Below are positions 29,999-35,583 of a stretch of DNA of 35,583 nucleotides, in pieces; within the stretch, counting starts at the first letter, position 1, and the number at the start of each line of letters is the position of its first letter. Where the stretch lies: positions 1 to 35,583 of the IMG/VR virus record IMGVR_UViG_3300042261_001220. The stretch is one strand, 5' to 3'. The stretch is from a virus. The translations under genes and the position numbers were made by a program. A model generated the notes under the pieces. The model was not told the origin of the DNA and ran no database searches. It worked only from the letters and a program-made list of their open reading frames with translations.

Positions 29999-30997
29999 AT
30001 GTATGATACTAATAAAATATTAGATCCTACCTTGGATAATATTCTTTTATTTACTACTGAATATGATATATATTTACGATATATAGGTAATAAGTTTGAT
30101 ATTGGTAAAATAATGTCTTCACCATTTAGAGAAGATATTCATCCTTCTTTTGGTATTTTTAAAAGTATAAAGAATGGTAAGTTAATGTTTAAAGATTTAG
30201 CAACAGGATGGTCCGGTGATTGTATAATGTTTGTTGCTAAACTATTTAATATTACTTATATTCAAGCACTTCACAAAGTATATGAAGAAGTAATTTCCAA
30301 AAAACAATTAGTAAGTTCTAATAAAGGTAAACTAATTCAAACAGAATACGAAAATAATAGTAAAATAATATCAATAAAAAGAAGATACTTCAGTACAAAA
30401 GATAAAGAATATTGGAGTAAATTTAGAATAAATAAAGAACTTCTGGATAAATATAATGTTTTTCCTATATCACACTATTGGATTAATGATAATATATTTG
30501 AATTAAACAATACTAAAGAAGATTTAACTTATGCATATAAAGTTTATAATAAATTTAAAATTTATAAACCATATGCGGATAAAAAGTATAAATTTATATC
30601 TAATTGTACTTCCTATGATTTATTTGGTATGGAACAATTAGAAGAATCTGGAGAAGAACTTGTAATAACAAAGTCTTTAAAAGATCTGTTGGTATTAAAA
30701 TTATATGGAATTAAGACAATAGCAACACAAGGAGAAACACATATTATACCTGATGTTATTATTTCTAATTTAAAACAACGTTTTAAAACAATTTACGTAT
30801 TATATGATAATGATATACCCGGTTTAGAAGGGGGTAAGAAACTGGCAGATAAACACGATTTTAAGCATGTTTATATACCACAGTATTACAATGTCAAAGA
30901 TATTGCTGAATCTATAGAAAAACATGGATGGGCAATAACATATATAATACTAAATAGTTTAGTAAATGGGGCGACGTTTAAAGAAATCTGTAAATAA
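29999..30997 (+). CDS. DnaG-type primase with TOPRIM domain
   Basis: 332 residues. Residues 41-92 (SPFREDIHPSFGIF ... LMFKDLATGWSGDCIMFVAKLFNITYIQAL) follow the outline of the DnaG N-terminal domain (CPFH..xPSF ... GD.i.F) but the zinc-binding cysteines are missing. The C-terminal half is a TOPRIM fold: ELVITKSLKDLLVLKLYGI, then YVLYDNDIPG (D270, D272 metal ligands) and GGKKLADKH. It would make RNA primers for the family A polymerase at the helicase fork. The end overlaps the next gene by 32 bases. Confidence 0.85.
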   Translation: MYDTNKILDPTLDNILLFTTEYDIYLRYIGNKFDIGKIMSSPFREDIHPSFGIFKSIKNGKLMFKDLATGWSGDCIMFVAKLFNITYIQALHKVYEEVISKKQLVSSNKGKLIQTEYENNSKIISIKRRYFSTKDKEYWSKFRINKELLDKYNVFPISHYWINDNIFELNNTKEDLTYAYKVYNKFKIYKPYADKKYKFISNCTSYDLFGMEQLEESGEELVITKSLKDLLVLKLYGIKTIATQGETHIIPDVIISNLKQRFKTIYVLYDNDIPGLEGGKKLADKHDFKHVYIPQYYNVKDIAESIEKHGWAITYIILNSLVNGATFKEICK

Positions 30998-31409
30998 AAA
31001 AGTACGTAATGCTACTAAAGTAACTTATGATAATATTACTTTTAGGAGTAAATTAGAATTTTATTGTTATAAACAACTAAAAGCTAATCAAATTCCTTTT
31101 AAGTATGAAGAGATAACATTTACTTTATTAGATGCTTTTACATTTGACAATCTTTGTTATGAAGTTGTTAAAAGTAAAAAACAATTTATAGAAGCCTCAA
31201 ATAAAATAAGGCCAATAACATATACACCAGATTTTGTTGGTAATAATTGGATTATAGAAACAAAAGGTAATCCGAATGATAGTTGGCCATTACGATGGAA
31301 ATTATTTAAAAAATACCTGGTAGACAACAATTTCAAATATTCCATATTTGTTCCAAAAAACCAAAAACAGGTTAACGAAACAATTAACATTATAAAAAAT
31401 GGAATTTAA
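30966..31409 (+). CDS. PD-(D/E)XK nuclease, DUF1064-like
   Basis: 147 residues. Conserved acids are in the right order: FRSKLEFYCY (E31), YTPDF (D89) and WIIETKG (E98-x-K100). The pattern 'F.Sk.E...y..L........Y.PDF......viE.KG' is that of small phage endonucleases of the DUF1064 / holiday-junction-like group. A role in resolving or trimming replication intermediates is likely. It overlaps the primase upstream by 32 bases and MazG downstream by 11, indicating one operon. Confidence 0.8.
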   Translation: MGRRLKKSVNKKVRNATKVTYDNITFRSKLEFYCYKQLKANQIPFKYEEITFTLLDAFTFDNLCYEVVKSKKQFIEASNKIRPITYTPDFVGNNWIIETKGNPNDSWPLRWKLFKKYLVDNNFKYSIFVPKNQKQVNETINIIKNGI

Positions 31410-31785
31410 AGACTACCAAGAAAAAGCATTAAGAACAGCAGTTTTTACTAATGATGGTAATGTTGTGTTTGAATCATCTTCAATTGAAGATTCTTCTTTA
31501 TCTTATACTACTAATATGGATTTTATATATCCATTATTAGGTTTAGTTGGAGAAACCGGAGAAGTAGCTGAAAAAATAAAAAAGATTATTCGAGACAAAA
31601 AAGGCATTCTAACATTAGAAGAACGCTTAGAGTTAAAAAAAGAACTTGGTGATGTTCTTTGGTATCTAGCTGTTTTAGCTGCCACTTTAAAATTAGATTT
31701 AAATGGTATAGCTGAAGCTAATTTAGATAAACTAGCAAGTAGAAAAGAACGTGATAAATTACATGGTGAGGGAGATAATAGATAA
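31399..31785 (+). CDS. MazG-like nucleotide pyrophosphohydrolase
   Basis: 128 residues. LVGETGEVAEKIKK (E52, E55) and KELGDVLWYLAVLA (E82, D85) form the ExxE...ExxD magnesium site of the all-alpha NTP pyrophosphatase fold, with the ending NLDKLASRKERDKLHG typical of phage MazG. It hydrolyses (d)NTPs to monophosphates; in phages the proposed targets are non-canonical dNTPs or ppGpp. It starts inside the previous gene and ends one base into the next (TAATGG), so expression is coupled. Confidence 0.9.
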   Translation: MEFKDYQEKALRTAVFTNDGNVVFESSSIEDSSLSYTTNMDFIYPLLGLVGETGEVAEKIKKIIRDKKGILTLEERLELKKELGDVLWYLAVLAATLKLDLNGIAEANLDKLASRKERDKLHGEGDNR

Positions 31786-32759
31786 TGGACGAATTAAACT
31801 ATTATAATATAGATAGGGTTAATTTTTCTTCATTAAAGTGGTTTAATGAATCTCCATTGTATTATCGTAAAATGAAACTTAAAGAAATTGAAGAACCAGA
31901 AAAAGTTTGGCAACAACTTGGTAAACAACTTCATATGTTAATTTTACAACCGGATGAATTTCAAAAGAATTATTTGTATTTGGAATTCGATACACCACAA
32001 AGTCAAAACCAAAGAAAATTCTGTGAAGAATTGATTAAAACAAATGATAAAATAGCCGCTTACAAAGCTAATTATTCTACTGATAAAAAATCAGATAAGA
32101 AAATAGAAGCTGAAGCTACAACATTAGAAGAACAATTAAGTTCTTATATAGAGTATTTGAAGAAACATAAAGTATATAAAAGTATTTTAAGTAAAGATAC
32201 TTTTGAATATCTTCAAAAAGCTAAAGATGCTGTGTTAAATCATAAAGTAGCTAAACAACTTGTTTTGACACCAGATGAAGATCTACTTGATCCAGATAAA
32301 GAGTATCATAATGAATTTCCAATTTATTGGGATTTAACTCGATTAGATTTACAATGTAAATCATTACTTGATCGTATTATTATTGATCATAAAAACAAAA
32401 GTATTACATTAGTAGATTTAAAAACTACAAGTAACTTAAAAGAATTTAAAGACAAACTTAGGGAATATAATTATCATCAACAAATGGCTTTTTATTGGTT
32501 AGCTATTTACTGGTATTTTAGAGAAGTATTAAAGAAAGATAACATTGAAGAATATTCTCACAATACATATTTAATTGCTATATCAAAAGGAGAAGTTGTT
32601 GAATGTAAAGTTTTCGCTTTACATGATAATATAATGTTTGGTGCATTTAAAGAAGTTACTGAAACACTTGAAAAATTATCATATCACATTAAAAACGATT
32701 TGTGGGATTTCCCACAATCTTATTATGAAAATGATGGTATAGAACATATATATACTTAA
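31785..32759 (+). CDS. RecE/RecB-family PD-(D/E)XK exonuclease
   Basis: 324 residues. GKQLHMLILQPDEF (H50), CKSLLDRIII (D196), TLVDLKTTSN (D211-x-K213) and YNYHQQMAFYW are the four motifs of the phage RecE-like / DUF3799 nucleases. The middle (75-160) is a charged helical insertion. It would resect double-strand ends 5' to 3' to give single strands for the Sak4-like annealase. Confidence 0.85.
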   Translation: MDELNYYNIDRVNFSSLKWFNESPLYYRKMKLKEIEEPEKVWQQLGKQLHMLILQPDEFQKNYLYLEFDTPQSQNQRKFCEELIKTNDKIAAYKANYSTDKKSDKKIEAEATTLEEQLSSYIEYLKKHKVYKSILSKDTFEYLQKAKDAVLNHKVAKQLVLTPDEDLLDPDKEYHNEFPIYWDLTRLDLQCKSLLDRIIIDHKNKSITLVDLKTTSNLKEFKDKLREYNYHQQMAFYWLAIYWYFREVLKKDNIEEYSHNTYLIAISKGEVVECKVFALHDNIMFGAFKEVTETLEKLSYHIKNDLWDFPQSYYENDGIEHIYT

Positions 32760-33199
32760 TGGATATTGAAATACTAAATAGGTTATATAGTAAAACAACT
32801 ATATTCTTAATGCCTGTTTTGTATAAAGATGTAAAATATACCGATATTATAACTGATAATTTTTTAAATTGTTATATAAAACAAGAAAAAGAATTAATAA
32901 TAAATACTAAAGCCTCAATAGAGGCTTTTTTTATTTCTAAATCACACTATAATGATTTTAATTTATTTATAGGTGGTAAATATTCAGAATTTAGTTTTAA
33001 ATTGAAAAAGAATATTTTAGATTTTTGGTGTTTAACAAACGAATCTAATTTATTTAGTGTTCTTTTTAAAACAAATAAAATAATTGAAAAGTATTGGGTT
33101 GAAAAATTCGGAAATAAAGTTTATAAATGGTCACCATACGCCGAGAGGTGGCCTAAACCTAATCTTATTTTAGAATTATATAATCCAAATTTAAATTAA
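32759..33199 (+). CDS. Unknown protein (contains an internal terminator)
   Basis: 146 residues beginning at the overlapping TAATGG. Alternating strands and aromatic residues (TTIFLMPVLYKDVKYTDIIT, DFWCLTNESNLFSVLFK) with a Trp/Pro-rich end (YKWSPYAERWPKPNLILELY). No family recognised. Codons 51-58 form a perfect hairpin with a T-run (32909-32932), so transcripts may stop inside the gene. Confidence 0.6.
   Translation: MDIEILNRLYSKTTIFLMPVLYKDVKYTDIITDNFLNCYIKQEKELIINTKASIEAFFISKSHYNDFNLFIGGKYSEFSFKLKKNILDFWCLTNESNLFSVLFKTNKIIEKYWVEKFGNKVYKWSPYAERWPKPNLILELYNPNLN
32909..32932 (+). terminator. Intragenic rho-independent terminator
   Basis: AAAGCCTC (32909-32916), loop AATA, GAGGCTTT (32921-32928), followed by TTTT. 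The stem is perfect, yet it lies inside the coding sequence of the 32759-33199 gene. Confidence 0.7.
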
Positions 33200-33204
33200 T
33201 AGTT

Positions 33205-33765
33205 ATGATGGAAACTTTGAATAAACAACAAATTGAACTAATTTCTAAAGTATTAGTAGATAAAGTTAAAGAAACTTTTAATGGTTTGCAGGATAGTTTT
33301 AAAAAAAGTGAATTTTTTAAAACAACTGTAAATGAATTAAAAGAAACAGAAAAATTTAAACTATTAAAAGAAAAAACCTTAAAGGAAATATCTACGGCAC
33401 AAAGTATTCATAAATTCTTACAGGGGTTACCTACTTATAAAGATTCTGATTTACAGAAGCGTATTTATTATATTGAAAGGGAAGTTAATGAAGAATTTCA
33501 AAAAGAATTAATGGATAGGTTTGAAGAAACTGTTAACAACGAGGCTGCTAAAATAGTAGGGTTAGAATTAAGAGATTTTTTTAAGTGTAGCTCAATTGAT
33601 AAACTTGAGAAATCTTTAATAAAAGAAGCAAATGCTAAACTTTCTTTAGAAATTGAAAGTGAATTAGACGATATTATAGATCGTATAATAAGTTCACTTG
33701 AAATTGAAACAAGGTTTGAAATAGCAAGGTTGGAAACAGCAATGTTAAATACAAACAAAGAATAA
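33205..33765 (+). CDS. Unknown coiled-coil protein
   Basis: 186 residues (start at 33205 or the adjacent ATG at 33208). Almost all charged helix: NKQQIELISKVLVDKVKETF, then many Glu/Lys repeats (ELKETEKFKLLKEKTLKEIS), and a final acidic helix (LSLEIESELDDIIDRIISS). A dimeric or scaffold-like protein is likely. It ends 39 bases before the split tRNA-like region. No family recognised. Confidence 0.6.
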   Translation: MMETLNKQQIELISKVLVDKVKETFNGLQDSFKKSEFFKTTVNELKETEKFKLLKEKTLKEISTAQSIHKFLQGLPTYKDSDLQKRIYYIEREVNEEFQKELMDRFEETVNNEAAKIVGLELRDFFKCSSIDKLEKSLIKEANAKLSLEIESELDDIIDRIISSLEIETRFEIARLETAMLNTNKE

Positions 33766-33803
33766 AAAATTAAATTAACATTACGGTAGTGACAGTACTA
33801 AGA

Positions 33804-34078
33804 GTGGGTATGGCGGATGGATAGACGCATTAATATAATTATAATAACTCCCGATTATTATAAATATATTAAAATAACAACTTTAATATTGAGGCTTAAA
33901 TTTATGGGGGCCACATAATTAAGATTTTAACATCGCTCTTTAATTAAAGTGTAAAAGTAACAACGTAATAAATACAGGTATAAATCAATATTTGGATACC
34001 AGGTTGCATTTATAACCGATGGATTATTGGGAATTTTGTTATACGTTATTATACTAGGTTTGAGTCCTAGTACCCACT
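33804..34078 (+). tRNA. Interrupted tRNA-like gene (acceptor, D and T arms 220 nt apart)
   Basis: 5' part: acceptor GTGGGTA (33804-33810), TG, D-arm GCG-GATGGATAGA-CGC (33813-33828) with the usual GG. 3' part: T-arm CTAGG-TTTGAGT-CCTAG (34054-34070) directly followed by TACCCAC (34071-34077), which pairs perfectly with the 5' acceptor; the discriminator base is T and no CCA is encoded. The D-arm text resembles leucine tRNAs. Between them are about 220 nt. Right after the D-arm, TTAATATAATTATAATAA and TTATTATAAATATATTAA form an 18-position stem (one mismatch) around the 7-nt loop CTCCCGA, which reads as a standard anticodon loop with anticodon CCC. No group I P/Q/R/S elements were seen. It could be an intron-containing tRNA or a tRNA-like RNA. 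Confidence 0.5.
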
Positions 34079-34104
34079 ATTTAACTTTTTAAAATTTAAC
34101 AGAA

Positions 34105-35205
34105 ATGGAAATAACACATTTATTAGAAGAAATCACACACCGACAAAGTTTATCAGAAAAAGTTGAACCTAAAGACATTAATGTTCAAAAATCATTGTTA
34201 AAAAAAGGTTCAAAATTTTATGGTTCTATTATAACCAATAAAAATGGTAAAACAAAACAAATAGAACGTCCTTTTACAGTTGAAGATATTAACTTTGACA
34301 ACAATCGACTTACAGTAAAAGATGTTGAAGGTAATAGTTATAAAACAAGAGTTTCATCTACTACATTAAAACAAATTGAAAAAAGTGCAGAAGACGCACT
34401 TAAAGAAAAAGAAGAAAATGAAAAACTTCCACCAGTTATTGAAACCAACAATATGGAAGCAGATGAAAAACTTGATTTATTAATTTCTGCTGGTTTAAAT
34501 AATATTTGGTTAGTTGGTCCGGCTGGTTGTGGTAAAACAACAATATCAAGATTACAAGCTGAGAAAAGAGGTATGAAATGTTTAGTAATATCGTGTGGTA
34601 TAGGAACAAGCGCAGTAGAATTTTTAGGATATAAATATCCAGAGAGAGAAGAAACAGATTTTGCAAAATACTATGCTGAACCTACCATAATTGTTTTAGA
34701 TGAATTTCCGGCACTAGATCCTGCTGTTGCACAAGTTGTTAATGCTGCTTTAGCTAATGGTTATATTACTACTACAACTGGTGTTGTTAAACGACATGAA
34801 CAATGTGTTATTATAGCTACTTCAAATACATTTGGTACAGGAGCAAGTAGAGAATATGTAGCAAATAATCAATTAGATGCTTCAACTATTGACAGGTTTG
34901 TTGGTGGTATAATCGAAGTAACCTATTCAGCTAAATATGAACAACAATTTGATACTGAAGTTAACACTTTTGTTGATGATTTAAGGTTTATTATTAATGA
35001 AAATACCTTACGTCGTGTTGCTTCAACACGTATGAAAATAGAAGGTACTAAATTAAAAAAAGCAGGTATCAAAGAATGGCGAGATTACTTAATAATAAAT
35101 TGGACAAAAAGTGAAGTACAACTTGTCAAAAGATATTATGAAAGTAAAAATGAAAAGGTCACAAAAACAAAGAAAGATCTACTTGAAGTTAAATTTCTAA
35201 ATTAA
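34105..35205 (+). CDS. MoxR-like AAA+ ATPase
   Basis: 366 residues. Walker A is GPAGCGKTTI (138-147), Walker B TIIVLDEFPALD (D199, E200), sensor 1 VIIATSNTFG (N241) and arginine finger region STIDRFVGG (R264), the order of the MoxR/CbbQ group. The first 110 residues are a separate charged N-terminal domain, and the end is a basic helix. MoxR proteins act as metal- or partner-dependent remodelling chaperones, often with a VWA-domain protein encoded next to them; the downstream gene is a candidate partner. Confidence 0.82.
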   Translation: MEITHLLEEITHRQSLSEKVEPKDINVQKSLLKKGSKFYGSIITNKNGKTKQIERPFTVEDINFDNNRLTVKDVEGNSYKTRVSSTTLKQIEKSAEDALKEKEENEKLPPVIETNNMEADEKLDLLISAGLNNIWLVGPAGCGKTTISRLQAEKRGMKCLVISCGIGTSAVEFLGYKYPEREETDFAKYYAEPTIIVLDEFPALDPAVAQVVNAALANGYITTTTGVVKRHEQCVIIATSNTFGTGASREYVANNQLDASTIDRFVGGIIEVTYSAKYEQQFDTEVNTFVDDLRFIINENTLRRVASTRMKIEGTKLKKAGIKEWRDYLIINWTKSEVQLVKRYYESKNEKVTKTKKDLLEVKFLN

Positions 35206-35211
35206 AATAAA

Positions 35212-35583
35212 ATGTTTACAAAAGATTTAAAATTAAATATTAAATTCTCAAATATAGATGATTTTTATACTGAGTGTAGAAATTTAACTGACCAAGGAAA
35301 TAAAGGTGATTTTAATAAACGTTTAGAAGAAGAAGAACCAGCTTTTTATGGGGCTGGTTTAGAAGAAATTCTAAATTCAAAGTATTCTTCTAAAAGGGGA
35401 AATGAACTTTTTGACAATATTATTATTAATGATATAGATTTAGGAAGTTCAAGGTTAAAAAAAAAATGGGATGAAACAGATGGTGATGATATGTCACTTG
35501 AACGATTACATGATGGGTTACCTTTCTTAGATAAACGAACAAAAACAGAAGGTGATAAACGTGGAAAATTCATAGAATTGAAA
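35212..35583 (+). CDS. N-terminal part of unknown gene (3' truncated)
   Basis: 124 codons from the ATG at 35212 to the end of the window, no stop reached. It begins MFTKDLKLNIKFSNIDDFYT, is acidic (KRLEEEEPAFYGAGLEEILN), and has NIIINDIDLG followed by a charged tail. It starts 6 bases after the MoxR-like stop, so it is in the same operon. MoxR neighbours are often VWA or CobT-like proteins, but no such domain is visible in this part. Confidence 0.6.
   Translation, partial: MFTKDLKLNIKFSNIDDFYTECRNLTDQGNKGDFNKRLEEEEPAFYGAGLEEILNSKYSSKRGNELFDNIIINDIDLGSSRLKKKWDETDGDDMSLERLHDGLPFLDKRTKTEGDKRGKFIELK

Noticed and set aside
33835-34053. A group I intron inside the tRNA-like gene.
   Set aside because: The R and S elements clear in the other three introns (GACTA/TAGTC) are absent, so the intron type cannot be claimed.
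33804-34078. A second, one-piece tmRNA.
   Set aside because: A real D-stem is present, the third acceptor pair is G-C rather than G-U, and no tag frame ending in Ala-Ala occurs in the insert.
1-35583. CRISPR arrays, insertion sequences or a recoded stop codon.
   Set aside because: No regularly spaced repeats or transposase genes were seen, and TAA, TAG and TGA all end plausible frames.

Overview
The window is an AT-rich stretch of about 35.6 kb. Every supported gene is on the + strand, packed tightly and often overlapping by a few bases. It carries a self-contained DNA-replication, recombination and nucleotide-metabolism set, many small unknown genes, group I introns and unusually many structured non-coding RNAs. 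This is the picture of a large tailed phage (or prophage) genome. A Bacteroidota host is the best guess. Almost no start codon has a Shine-Dalgarno sequence, leaders are A-rich (for example CAATCAAC-ATG), two sites match the Bacteroidota -7 box TAnnTTTG, and several enzymes resemble those of Bacteroidota phages. No family assignment can be made from sequence alone.

Layout. 1-246 is the tail end of an upstream gene, closed by a terminator and followed by a structured leader. 624-2856 is a row of small genes, including a probable glutamine-synthetase-fold amidoligase. 2871-3211 encodes what reads as a circularly permuted tmRNA: the T-arm/acceptor half lies upstream of the 5' half, which carries a tag frame ending in RLAA. 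3241-9575 holds unknown proteins, a 790-residue protein and a divergent member of the acyl-adenylate-forming (ANL) superfamily. 9576-10705 has no gene but is full of hairpins and looks like one or more large non-coding RNAs. 10706-16022 has membrane or secreted proteins, a metallophosphoesterase and a secreted lytic transglycosylase.

16061-33199 is the replication module: B12-dependent ribonucleotide reductase, ThyX, family A DNA polymerase, a wHTH protein, DnaB-like helicase, Sak4-like ATPase, SSB-like protein, TOPRIM primase, two PD-(D/E)XK nucleases and MazG. RNR, polymerase and helicase are each split by a group I intron at a conserved site; the RNR intron carries an HNH homing endonuclease. 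33804-34078 has tRNA acceptor, D and T arms separated by about 220 nt of extra sequence. 34105-35583 holds a MoxR-like AAA+ ATPase and the start of its downstream neighbour.

Together, RNR, ThyX and MazG would supply and sanitise dNTPs. Primase, helicase, polymerase and SSB would replicate the DNA, and Sak4, SSB and the RecE-like nuclease would provide single-strand annealing recombination. The tmRNA, the tRNA-like gene and the large RNA region suggest this element also interferes with, or backs up, host translation and RNA functions.
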